Shown here: in pieces, positions 21,819 through 28,864 of the stretch
Numbering within the stretch: position 1 is the stretch's first letter
Layout: each line of letters begins with the position of its first letter
DNA from: GWA2-46-10 sp964361435
Lineage (GTDB): Bacteria > Patescibacteriota > Minisyncoccia > UBA6257 > Colwellbacteraceae
Direction: 5' to 3'
Length of the DNA stretch: 28,864 nt
NCBI GenBank assembly: GCA_964361435.1
Contig: CAYIAN010000002.1
Location: forward strand, 1-28,864
The notes under the pieces: generated by a model
Database searches by the model: none
Seen by the model: only the letters and a program-made list of their open reading frames with translations
Told to the model about the DNA's origin: nothing
Program-made: the position numbers and the translations under genes

Positions 21819-21827
21819 ATTTTATCA
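21819..21827 (-). promoter_or_regulatory. Extended -10 for the methyltransferase gene
   Basis: On the minus strand TGA followed by TAAAAT makes an extended -10 that ends 6 bases before ATG 21812. The sequence at the -35 position is not consensus. Confidence 0.45.
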
Positions 21828-21855
21828 TAAGCTCAATTTCTCATAGATATACGAT

Positions 21856-21884
21856 TTGACTAGTATCTACAACTATGGTATTTT
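21856..21884 (+). promoter_or_regulatory. Promoter of the 66-codon cassette
   Basis: TTGACT (21856-21861), 17 bases, TATTTT (21879-21884). The predicted start near 21891 gives a leader of about 33 bases. This gene is therefore led, unlike many neighbours. Confidence 0.5.
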
Positions 21885-21923
21885 CAAGGCCTGTTTCATT
21901 GACGTAACCCATAGGGAGAAGAG

Positions 21924-22124
21924 ATGATTGATCCACGCGACCAGTCGTTGGGAATGGTGGTAGGCGACACGCCGGACACTCACTCCAACACGACTCAGGC
22001 GGAACAGACAGATCCCGGTGAGACACCAAGTTCCCCCCAGGAACAGGGTGTATCTGTAACACCCGACCCCCCTCGACGTCCCCGCAACCTCCACGAGGTC
22101 TACGGAGACCTCATGGATCTGTAA
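21924..22124 (+). CDS. Small acidic disordered protein in GC-rich cassette
   Basis: A 66-residue protein starting MIDPRDQSLGMVVGDTPDT, rich in Asp, Pro, Thr, Gln and Ser, with PRRPR before a short helical end (LHEVYGDLMDL). It has no cysteine, membrane helix or recognised motif and is probably disordered with a net negative charge. The start is well supported: AGGGAG (21913-21918) lies 5 bases upstream, the best Shine-Dalgarno in the window. A promoter precedes it and hairpins follow the stop. The bases are clearly more GC-rich than the flanking genes. The minus strand also has open frames through this stretch, but they lack such signals. It could instead be a structured RNA with a short frame. 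Confidence 0.55.
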   Translation: MIDPRDQSLGMVVGDTPDTHSNTTQAEQTDPGETPSSPQEQGVSVTPDPPRRPRNLHEVYGDLMDL

Positions 22125-22130
22125 TAGGGC

Positions 22131-22180
22131 TACTGCGGCCTTTTCTGTGCAGTAACGGGCGTTCCTTCTGGGGCGCCCGT
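22131..22180 (+). terminator. Two adjacent hairpins after the 66-codon gene
   Basis: The first hairpin is TACTGC (22131-22136) with GCAGTA (22149-22154). The second is ACGGGCGTTCC with GGGGCGCCCGT (22155-22180), an 11-bp stem including two G-U pairs, with loop TTCT. Only a weak T-rich tail (ACTTCGTTT) follows. It probably ends the cassette transcript, but the poor U-tract leaves termination uncertain. Confidence 0.55.
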
Positions 22181-22194
22181 ACTTCGTTTATAGG

Positions 22195-23067
22195 TTACAA
22201 ATCCGCCAACATTTCATCAAAAGGTGGGATAGAGAGTGTTTTATTAAAATTATGTATGGTAGATAATGATCTATCTATCCTAGGTTCGCCTATAGAGTTA
22301 ACTACGCAATTTATGTTGTATTTGTCTTTGAATTTCAGAAGCATCTCGTATTTAGATAATTTGGTAGAAAATATGTGATATAAACCCGTCTTTGGGAATT
22401 TGTCTGGAGAAGATATTATCTTGTCACACACCCTTCCTAACTCTTTGGATGTGATCCCATTCCAAAACTGATTGGCAAATCCACTTATCTCTTTATCCTC
22501 TTGTTGCAATAACCACTCTATGAGTCCCTTAAAATTCTTTAATTCTCTACCTATGGTAGAAGTTCGTAAGACTAAACAACCAGACGGTTCTCCTAGGCTC
22601 TTAGAGAGACCATATAAATCTACTGGGTTTTTAGGAGAGTTCTCGTTATACGATCCAACAGCGCCATCAAATACACAATCTGTAGTTATGTGTATCAACT
22701 TCTCACCGAATTCTCTTGCTAGAAGATGGGGAAACGCACTATTAAGAAAGAATGTAAGAGACTCATTATCTAAAACAAAGGATGGCACGATCCCTGCGGC
22801 ATTGATTACGTAATCAGCGTCTTTTATCTGATTAATAAACGATTGACAATACTCACCTCCCCCATTTCTTTTAACATATTCTTGATAAATGAGGTTAGCA
22901 TCAAACTCAACTACCTTGTGATTAGTTACCCCCCCATAAACATCATTTATCAGTTTAGAATCTCGACTATTTCTCATGCCAACAACAAGACTGTGCTTGT
23001 TTTTCAAAACACCGTATATGGCACTACCAATCATGCCCGTAGCACCCAATATAACTACCTTTTTCAT
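22195..23067 (-). CDS. RmlD-like nucleotide-sugar 4-reductase (SDR)
   Basis: A 290-residue short-chain dehydrogenase. The NAD(P) site is ILGATGMIGSAI (6-17), and the active site includes HITTDCVFDG (126-135) and YGLSK (152-156), with the order of RmlD/dTDP-4-dehydrorhamnose reductase. It is the third gene of an operon after a 2-epimerase and a 4,6-dehydratase. In the known UDP-L-sugar pathways the matching enzyme reduces the 4-keto-6-deoxy intermediate. It lacks the C-terminal cupin domain of CapF/WbjC, so it looks more like WbvR of UDP-L-QuiNAc synthesis. The start ATG 23067 has AAGGA just upstream and a 4-base gap to the previous stop. The product is inferred, not shown. Confidence 0.83.
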   Translation of the reverse strand: MKKVVILGATGMIGSAIYGVLKNKHSLVVGMRNSRDSKLINDVYGGVTNHKVVEFDANLIYQEYVKRNGGGEYCQSFINQIKDADYVINAAGIVPSFVLDNESLTFFLNSAFPHLLAREFGEKLIHITTDCVFDGAVGSYNENSPKNPVDLYGLSKSLGEPSGCLVLRTSTIGRELKNFKGLIEWLLQQEDKEISGFANQFWNGITSKELGRVCDKIISSPDKFPKTGLYHIFSTKLSKYEMLLKFKDKYNINCVVNSIGEPRIDRSLSTIHNFNKTLSIPPFDEMLADL

Positions 23068-23071
23068 GTCC

Positions 23072-23959
23072 TTATTTCTCGGCGTACTTATCCGCTAAGG
23101 CTCTTATTTCTGCTGGAGATAGAAGTCTCTCCTTATCCGATGTGTACGCTACTTCTGAAGACTTCCCAACTTCCTCTCTGCCTACAATCACAAAACCATC
23201 TCCTATCTCCCTCAAGCGCGTAGTTTCACTGGACGATATAAGCATCTCGTGAGTTTTCTCACCCGTCATTTTCCCCACTATTTTTATGTTTTCAGAAAAC
23301 GCCTTTGCAATATCACCCAATTTGGTGGATGGTGATTTTTTGATATATATATCCCCCCGCATGGGGCTGTGTAGAGCCTTAATGATCAGCTCTACCGCAT
23401 CGTCTATGGGCAACATAAATCTAGTCATTTCTGGATCTGTCACCGTTAGTGGTTTTCCCTCCTTTGCTAACTCCATAAATAGGGGTACCACACTTCCCCT
23501 ACTCCCGAACACATTTCCGTACCGCACTGCGTTATATCCATAGCTAACAAATATCTTCTCTTGCATGGCTTTGCTCATGCCATAAGCGTTTACTGGCTCT
23601 ACCCCCTTGTCGCTGCCGATAACCACGGCCTTCTCTACCCCATGGTGGTAAGCAGCTTCAGCCACATTCTCGGTTCCATGCACATTAGTTTTAAAGGCCT
23701 CTATGGGGTGTTTTTCGCACACCTCGATTCTTTTCATCGCAGCTGCATGAATCACCGCGTCTACCCCCTTCATCGCCTTATAAACCGCGTGATAATCACG
23801 CACATCGCCGATAACCAATTTGATATCGGGGTATTTGCGTTCCATATGAGCCTGCTTCAGCTCATCCCTAGAAAAACCAACAATATCCCATTCATCGTGA
23901 AAACGTTCTGCTAGAGCATGTCCCAAAGTTCCCGTAATGCCTGTAATCAAAACTTTCAT
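23072..23959 (-). CDS. UDP-GlcNAc 4,6-dehydratase (CapE/WbjB-like)
   Basis: A 295-residue extended short-chain dehydrogenase of the Polysacc_synt_2 group. NAD(P) binding is GITGTLG (7-13). The active site is GSDKGVEPVNAYGMSK: D117-K118 and Y126-x3-K130, with the 8-residue K-to-Y spacing seen in FlaA1/CapE enzymes. They convert UDP-GlcNAc to a 4-keto-6-deoxy sugar, with C5 inversion in the L-sugar branch. The RFMLPIDDAVELIIKAL segment (about 186-202) follows, as in the family. It lies between the 2-epimerase (6-base gap) and the 4-reductase (4-base gap), which supports the L-sugar route. It cannot be decided from sequence alone whether C5 is inverted. Confidence 0.9.
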   Translation of the reverse strand: MKVLITGITGTLGHALAERFHDEWDIVGFSRDELKQAHMERKYPDIKLVIGDVRDYHAVYKAMKGVDAVIHAAAMKRIEVCEKHPIEAFKTNVHGTENVAEAAYHHGVEKAVVIGSDKGVEPVNAYGMSKAMQEKIFVSYGYNAVRYGNVFGSRGSVVPLFMELAKEGKPLTVTDPEMTRFMLPIDDAVELIIKALHSPMRGDIYIKKSPSTKLGDIAKAFSENIKIVGKMTGEKTHEMLISSSETTRLREIGDGFVIVGREEVGKSSEVAYTSDKERLLSPAEIRALADKYAEK

Positions 23960-23965
23960 AATTTC

Positions 23966-25060
23966 TTAATACAACTTTTGCTTGTACGACACAATAAAGT
24001 TGACCATTCTATCAGATACACTACCTTCATTTTCATAAGGGGAAAGCCAGTTAATAGTGCTCTGCAGGGCAGCGTCCACTCCCCTTTGGATATCCTCCGG
24101 AGCATCAGTTCCTGATATCACTGTAGCACCAGCTTCAAAAACCTCAGGACGCTCTATGGCCTTTCTGATAACCACATTGGGCACTCGTAGAACTGCTCCC
24201 TCCTGCAAAGCAGTCCCGCTATCGCTAATGATGCATAGTGCGTTTTTTTCTAGGGCCACAAAATCTAAGAAGCCTAGCGGTTCCATTACCTCTATGTTGG
24301 AAGGCAATTTAATGTTAAGTGCCTCCAATTTCTTCGGTGTTCTGGGGTGCAGGCTCCAAATAATCTTTTTCTTGTACTTATTAGCCACCAATATCATTCC
24401 CTCCACAATGTTCCTAAGCGACACCGGATCGTCCACGTTCTCTTCCCTGTGTGTTGTGGCCAAAAAATATTCTTTTGGTTTTAATCCCAATCTGGAGACA
24501 ACGTCATTTTTACTGACTCTATCTAAATGATGTTTTAAAACCTCAATATATGGATCTCCGCTTACAAAAATCTTGGCTGGATTAATCCCTTCCCTGAGCA
24601 GATTTTCCCTGGGCTGAGATCTGTACGGGAAATTCCAAGTACTAATATGATCTATCATTTTGCGGTTCAGCTCTTCTGGAACGCGCTGATCAAAAGATCT
24701 GTTCCCCGCTTCCATGTGTAACACTGGGATACCCATACGCGCCGCCACCACCGCAGAAAGAGCACTATTGGTATCTCCCAGAACAAGGTAAACATCAGGC
24801 TTTTCCTTTACTAAAACCTCTTCGCTACGTTCAATAATATTAGCTATCTGTTTGCCCATGGTGTCGGCTTTAACATTCAAGTAGTAATCGGGTTCTCTTA
24901 CCCCCAATTCTTCGAAAAATACGTCTTTCAATTTAGGATCCCAGTTCTGCCCGGTGTGGACCAAAACATGCTCTATGCCGTCAAAAGCATCCAGTTTCTG
25001 GATTACCAAGCTCATTTTGACGATTTCGGGCCGTGTTCCTAAGAAGGTAATTACTTTCAT
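23966..25060 (-). CDS. Non-hydrolysing UDP-sugar 2-epimerase (WecB/WbjD/CapG-like)
   Basis: A 364-residue cytoplasmic enzyme of the UDP-GlcNAc 2-epimerase family. Motifs are FLGTRPEIVKM (6-16), VLGDTNSALSAVVAAR (93-108), HMEAGNRSFDQRVPEELNRK (115-134) and ISDSGTALQEG. The form MEAGNRSFDQRVPEE, in place of LEAGLRS, resembles the WbjD/CapG branch that epimerises C2 of UDP-6-deoxy-L-sugars, as far as I recall. It is the first gene of the three-gene nucleotide-sugar operon. Its promoter (25077-25105) lies in the 55-base gap after the ligase gene, with a leader of about 9 bases. Confidence 0.9.
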   Translation of the reverse strand: MKVITFLGTRPEIVKMSLVIQKLDAFDGIEHVLVHTGQNWDPKLKDVFFEELGVREPDYYLNVKADTMGKQIANIIERSEEVLVKEKPDVYLVLGDTNSALSAVVAARMGIPVLHMEAGNRSFDQRVPEELNRKMIDHISTWNFPYRSQPRENLLREGINPAKIFVSGDPYIEVLKHHLDRVSKNDVVSRLGLKPKEYFLATTHREENVDDPVSLRNIVEGMILVANKYKKKIIWSLHPRTPKKLEALNIKLPSNIEVMEPLGFLDFVALEKNALCIISDSGTALQEGAVLRVPNVVIRKAIERPEVFEAGATVISGTDAPEDIQRGVDAALQSTINWLSPYENEGSVSDRMVNFIVSYKQKLY

Positions 25061-25076
25061 CTATATTTCAAAGTTA

Positions 25077-25105
25077 GTTATAGAAGATGCACCATAAAAC
25101 ATCAA
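25077..25105 (-). promoter_or_regulatory. Promoter of the nucleotide-sugar operon
   Basis: On the minus strand TTGATG (25105-25100), 17 bases, TATAAC (25082-25077), then 16 bases to ATG 25060. It allows the operon to be expressed separately from the upstream ligase-type gene. Confidence 0.6.
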
Positions 25106-25115
25106 GTTCTGGGCG

Positions 25116-27452
25116 TTAGAAGCTGATGGCGTCCCAACCCTCGGTTACAAAAGCCCTAATGCCGCTTTCGATATTCTCTACCCCATCCTCTAGGGAATTG
25201 CTTAGGATTCCCAAGGAAACCATATCCTGAGAGATGTCCCTGATTGTCTCTTCCAGTCTTTTTGCCTGCCTCATGGTTTTCAAGAAAGATGCGCTGTCTT
25301 TTGCTTGGAAAAAGTAACCCAGATAATTGTTGTAGCTGATCCTAATCATAGATAGTTCCGTAATGAATTTAGTCACCACTTCCACTTTGGGCTGGTTATG
25401 TTCCAATGATGCAGCATTTGCTTCATCATAATATTTAATGAGTGCGTCTATGGACTGATACTGGTCATCCCAGTCGCCTGGGGCAACAATAGTAATCCAA
25501 TATATTTTGGCCCGTAGTCCATTGGGTTCAATGGCTACGATATTGTCTGCTACACTTATCGCTTCTTCTATTCTCCCCTGGTTAACTAAATTGTTCGCGT
25601 AGTGAAACATTGTTTCTTGTCTTCCCGGGGCAAGTTCTAAAGATTTTTTAAAATTCTTTTCTGCCGATGAAAATAACTCCTGTAGCCCATATGTCTTCCC
25701 TAACTTGTTATACATAAATCCGATGGATGAATATGTTTTAGGTCGTCCACTAGATATCGGAGCTGTTTCTTCTTCAAGTGCCAAGATTTTTAAGGAGAGA
25801 TTGGTTAAATCTTGCTTGCTGGCGGGATCTAATTTTAGGGAAAGCATGCGTTCACGTAGTTCAGCTTGGACATAGTTTATGGGTCGCGTGATCTTATCTA
25901 GATTCTCCTCTATGTAGGCTGGATTCAATAGAAGTGTTTGTCCTTGATTGACCAATATTTGTCCTCTGCGAAATACATCCATCTGATGATATGGAATCGC
26001 AGACAGCCATATGAATCCATATACCAAGAGGAGGGCTAAGAGGCTGGATATGCTCGCATAGAGAGTAGTAACCACGTTCCTCTCTCCGCTTAAACCCTGA
26101 TTTGAATTCCCCTCATTGTATCCATGGGCAATAAACCCAAGGAGTGCGAAAAACGGGATGTAGGTTGATATTTGATCAAAAACGAATAAATTTTGCACAA
26201 AGTAAGCTGTGGTAATAAGCAACACGGGAAGCTGATAGCTTGTGTTCCCTAGAAACTCGATGTTTTTCCCCTCTCCCAGTTTTCTCCTCACAAAGCCATA
26301 CTGAAAAACATAAAACCACAGCATCAGATACGCTCCCAACCCCAAAATACCATTCATCACCAACACGTCCAAAAGTTTATTGTGGGCCCTATCGAACCAC
26401 TCAAGTTCGTACTTCTGAATATGGGGGTTGTAAAACTTCTCATATGCAATATTGAAATTGTCCGGACCCCAACCCATTAAGGCTCTGCCCAACCCGGCTT
26501 CTACTGGGTTAACTGCTCTTAAGCTTGGACCTATATTAATAAGCCTAGTTTGGGTACTCAAGTCTTGAGTAGAAATTTGGGCCAATCTATCTAACCCTGG
26601 AATTGCTTGCCATATGGGGTAAGAGCGCGTAACAACAAAAATGCTCGAGAAAATTACTATAGACATCAGGGCTAATAGTCCTAATCGCCTCAAGCTAATC
26701 TCCTTGCGAAACAATCGAATCCTCTCAATATCTGACTTGAAAAGAAGTGCAAGGGCGATGATCACCACAGATACCACCAACCCCACGAAGACGCCTCTCG
26801 TGCGCGTGATAAGTATAGTGAGGAAAAACAGTGGAATAGATCCGTATCCTATGATTTTCCACAATTTACTTTTGTCCAAAACCCTTACCAACAATGCGCT
26901 GAATATACCAAATAGAAGATAGGTTGAAACAAATATGGGGTTTCCCAAAAAAATACCGTCTGGACGGTAGTCTCGTCCAACAAGATATTGAGTGATGATA
27001 TCGAATGCTATAACAACGCCTACAATGAGTACTAGTTTAAAGAATATAGTCCACTCTTTCTTCTCAAAGAAAAGTATGGTGCCTGCTAAAAAAATCAGCA
27101 TGTAAAGCAAGATTAAGAACCCCTCTCCCCTTTCGATGTTCCCAAAGAACGCCACGTACGGATTGGGGGCAAAGAAAACACCCAAGAGGTTTAGAAATAC
27201 GAAGCCTAGAAACGTTATAAATATAGGATTCTTTAGTTTACGAAAATCTATCTTGCCTATCGCATCACCCCTTTGCATCTTCCATAAATACACGCTAAAT
27301 AAAACAATAAAAGTGGCTGTGACCAGTCTAATAAAACTAACTTTGCCAAAAATGAATGGATACATTGTGGCTGAAGTAACCACAAGAGGAGTAAATGCCA
27401 GAGCTATAAGGGAAAGTCTGAGTAACTTATGTGTCCCCAGTATGTTTTGCAT
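25116..27452 (-). CDS. O-antigen ligase/polymerase-type membrane protein with C-terminal TPR region
   Basis: A 778-residue protein from Met 27452. About 11-12 membrane helices fill the first 500 residues. The Wzy_C signature is ITRTRGVFVGLV, then GWGPDNFNIAYEKF and DRAHNKLLDVLVMNGILGLG in the large outer loop. These proteins join or polymerise lipid-linked glycans outside the membrane. The C-terminal 250 residues are soluble and helical, with TPR-like repeats around YNKLGKTYGLQELFSSAEKN, FKKSLELAPG and EEAISVADNIVAIEPNG, probably for protein contact. In-frame starts at 27485 (ATG) and 27500 (TTG, with AAAGGA upstream) exist. The downstream Met is chosen because the N-terminus then aligns with the divergent paralogue. 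The stop is 55 bases before the 2-epimerase gene. Confidence 0.88.
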   Translation of the reverse strand: MQNILGTHKLLRLSLIALAFTPLVVTSATMYPFIFGKVSFIRLVTATFIVLFSVYLWKMQRGDAIGKIDFRKLKNPIFITFLGFVFLNLLGVFFAPNPYVAFFGNIERGEGFLILLYMLIFLAGTILFFEKKEWTIFFKLVLIVGVVIAFDIITQYLVGRDYRPDGIFLGNPIFVSTYLLFGIFSALLVRVLDKSKLWKIIGYGSIPLFFLTILITRTRGVFVGLVVSVVIIALALLFKSDIERIRLFRKEISLRRLGLLALMSIVIFSSIFVVTRSYPIWQAIPGLDRLAQISTQDLSTQTRLINIGPSLRAVNPVEAGLGRALMGWGPDNFNIAYEKFYNPHIQKYELEWFDRAHNKLLDVLVMNGILGLGAYLMLWFYVFQYGFVRRKLGEGKNIEFLGNTSYQLPVLLITTAYFVQNLFVFDQISTYIPFFALLGFIAHGYNEGNSNQGLSGERNVVTTLYASISSLLALLLVYGFIWLSAIPYHQMDVFRRGQILVNQGQTLLLNPAYIEENLDKITRPINYVQAELRERMLSLKLDPASKQDLTNLSLKILALEEETAPISSGRPKTYSSIGFMYNKLGKTYGLQELFSSAEKNFKKSLELAPGRQETMFHYANNLVNQGRIEEAISVADNIVAIEPNGLRAKIYWITIVAPGDWDDQYQSIDALIKYYDEANAASLEHNQPKVEVVTKFITELSMIRISYNNYLGYFFQAKDSASFLKTMRQAKRLEETIRDISQDMVSLGILSNSLEDGVENIESGIRAFVTEGWDAISF

Positions 27453-27617
27453 AATCGTATTTTCTCTGAGCCCAAGCGTGTTCATCGACGTGGGGCCCAA
27501 AATTCCTTTGTCTTCCTTGTTATATATACCAAGAAAACTATTTATCGGACAAGTTAGGCGTTACCCCGCCTCAAGATATGTGATAATCTATTGGGGAATC
27601 TGACAACAGCCTGAGAT

Positions 27618-28864
27618 ATGAGTAGTAAGCCGTTTCTGATTAGAATTATTCATTTCCTGTTGATATCTACCGTATTCACGATACCTCTTTTTTTTACAAG
27701 ACAGTTTGTGTTTCCATTTACTCAAGGAAAAACATTTCTTTTTTATTTCTTGGTAGAAATCACCGCTGCTCTGTGGCTTTGTTTGGTTCTGATCCAAAAA
27801 AAGTACCTCCCACCCCGCCACCCTATTCTGATAAGCGGAGGCATATTTCTACTTTTCTATACCTTATCCGGAATATTTGGCGTAAATCCGGAGATATCGT
27901 TTGGGTCAACCATTTCTCGCATGTCGGGTCTTGTACTGCTCTATCACGTGGGTATGTTTGTAGTAATACTTGTGTCCACCGTAATAGATGATCGGACATG
28001 GGAAAAAATACTATCCGCAGTTGTTTACTCTGGTGCTACCGTTGCTGGCATAGGTTATTTACCCCAATTAGGGATTAATATTCTCCCAGTAAATCCGCTT
28101 GGTGGTTCCCTTATCGGCAACTCATCCTATGCGGGAGCCTACCTCCTTTTTGCTTTCTTCTTTGCCCTACTCCTGTTGCCCAGGGCAACAAAAATACGGA
28201 GGGTGGTGCTCACAACAGCGGCTGGTCTAATTCTTTTCTGCCCTATTTTATTTAACTTTGGAGGGGTACAACAAATTTTTCAGAATCCTTCTGGGATTTT
28301 GGGTAGTGCCCGTGCTGCTAGTGGATCTTTGTGGATAGGCCTACTAGTCTATGGGCTAACATCCGTAGCCCTATCTCCTAAAAGACATATTCGCTACGCC
28401 GGGCGCACCGGGTTGATTGCTCTGACGGTTCTTGTTGGCGTATTTATCATCACCCTATCTATCCCCGGATCGATATATGCCACATTACCTCAAAGTAAAG
28501 ATCTTGGGCCACGCTTTATTTTCTGGGAGAGTTCTTTTAAGGGAATCGCAGAGCGTCCTTTGCTTGGGTGGGGTCCTGAAAACTATTTTGCGCCTTTTTA
28601 TAAATACTTCGATCCACTGTTAATCACCGATGAATACGGAGGCGGAGGTGAATCAAACTCAGATAAACCTCATAACGCATACCTTGAAGTGGCCGTTAGC
28701 GGAGGAGTTGTCGGATTAATGGCATACCTTACTCTTCTTTATTTTTTGTTTTTCCACCTGATCAAAGCTCGGCGCGAAAACCAGCTACCCTCCTCACATT
28801 GGGCTGCGTTGCTAGGACTTCTCATCGCATACCTACTTCAGAACAGTCTGTTCTTCGATACAAT
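27618..28864 (+). CDS. O-antigen ligase/polymerase-type membrane protein, 3' end cut by window
   Basis: An open frame runs from ATG 27618 to the last base with no stop (415 residues so far). The N-terminus SSKPFLIRIIHFLLISTVFT is followed by IPLFFTRQFVFPFTQGK and parallels the other ligase-type gene. Repeated hydrophobic helices follow. The Wzy_C loop signature is clear: SARAASGSLWIGLLVYG, PRFIFWESSFKG, then GWGPENYFAPFYKYFDP and DKPHNAYLEVAVSGGVVGL. It would polymerise or ligate a lipid-linked glycan outside the membrane. It diverges from its paralogue across a 165-base gap and has an extended -10-like TGTGATAAT about 30 bases upstream. A C-terminal soluble domain may lie beyond the window. 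Confidence 0.88.
   Translation, partial: MSSKPFLIRIIHFLLISTVFTIPLFFTRQFVFPFTQGKTFLFYFLVEITAALWLCLVLIQKKYLPPRHPILISGGIFLLFYTLSGIFGVNPEISFGSTISRMSGLVLLYHVGMFVVILVSTVIDDRTWEKILSAVVYSGATVAGIGYLPQLGINILPVNPLGGSLIGNSSYAGAYLLFAFFFALLLLPRATKIRRVVLTTAAGLILFCPILFNFGGVQQIFQNPSGILGSARAASGSLWIGLLVYGLTSVALSPKRHIRYAGRTGLIALTVLVGVFIITLSIPGSIYATLPQSKDLGPRFIFWESSFKGIAERPLLGWGPENYFAPFYKYFDPLLITDEYGGGGESNSDKPHNAYLEVAVSGGVVGLMAYLTLLYFLFFHLIKARRENQLPSSHWAALLGLLIAYLLQNSLFFDT

Noticed and set aside
21901..21926. Resemblance of ATAGGGAGA to the start of a T7 transcript
   Set aside because: Only the initially transcribed bases match; the T7 recognition part upstream is absent. It is simply a good Shine-Dalgarno.
21841..22094. 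Two minus-strand frames of 73 codons over the GC-rich cassette
   Set aside because: Neither has a Shine-Dalgarno or a nearby -10. The plus-strand frame has promoter, Shine-Dalgarno and hairpins.
21924..22124. Possibility that the 66-residue disordered protein is Pup or UBact
   Set aside because: Size and disorder fit, but the required C-terminal Gly-Gly-Gln/Glu is absent (it ends GDLMDL), and no ligase or proteasome gene is near.
27541..27571. Short hairpin AGGCG/CGCCT in the gap between the two ligase-type genes
   Set aside because: The stem is only 5 bases with no T-run. It is too weak to call a terminator or operator.

Overview
The window looks like part of a small-genome bacterium of the Candidate Phyla Radiation (Patescibacteria, Parcubacteria or Microgenomates type). 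Gene spacing is tight, both tRNAs lack an encoded CCA, several short lineage-type proteins are unrecognised, and start codons are rarely preceded by Shine-Dalgarno sequences. TGA is used as stop, which argues against the Gracilibacteria/Absconditabacteria code. This placement comes from gene style and content, not from a phylogenetic marker.

Layout. 1-2004: a cut NUDIX hydrolase, tRNA-Arg(GCG), a FolC-type Mur ligase, a small two-helix membrane protein and tRNA-Ser(GCT). 2084-6583 (minus): a compact operon of unknown function built around a membrane-anchored HerA/VirB4-like ATPase, with three or four unrecognised partners including a 48-residue gene with no ATG start. 6630-8839: recG, broken by a 10-N scaffold gap. 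8900-11056: a four-gene operon with an ECF sigma factor, a single-pass membrane protein placed like an anti-sigma factor, two further membrane or exported proteins, and a strong terminator. 11071-13600 (minus): HU, RNase Y and a RelBE-type toxin-antitoxin pair. 13638-15151 (minus): thioredoxin reductase, a zinc-ribbon protein and a glutaredoxin-like protein.

From 15259 to the end lies a surface-polysaccharide locus. It holds a Wzx-type flippase, TruB (a tRNA-modification enzyme overlapping both neighbours), a polyprenyl-phosphate sugar transferase, two glycosyltransferases, a methyltransferase, a three-gene nucleotide-sugar module (dehydratase, RmlD-like reductase, WbjD-like 2-epimerase) and two divergent O-antigen ligase/polymerase-type proteins, the second running off the window. 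Together these could make an activated 2-acetamido-2,6-dideoxy-L-hexose, start a glycan on a lipid carrier, extend it, flip it and polymerise or ligate it. A GC-rich 66-codon cassette with its own promoter, Shine-Dalgarno and hairpins sits inside this locus.

A recurring signal is a -10 element ending only 5-10 bases before the start codon. This predicts leaderless or near-leaderless mRNAs for about ten genes. No CRISPR array, insertion sequence, integrase or rRNA was seen, and no stretch longer than 300 bases lacks a gene.
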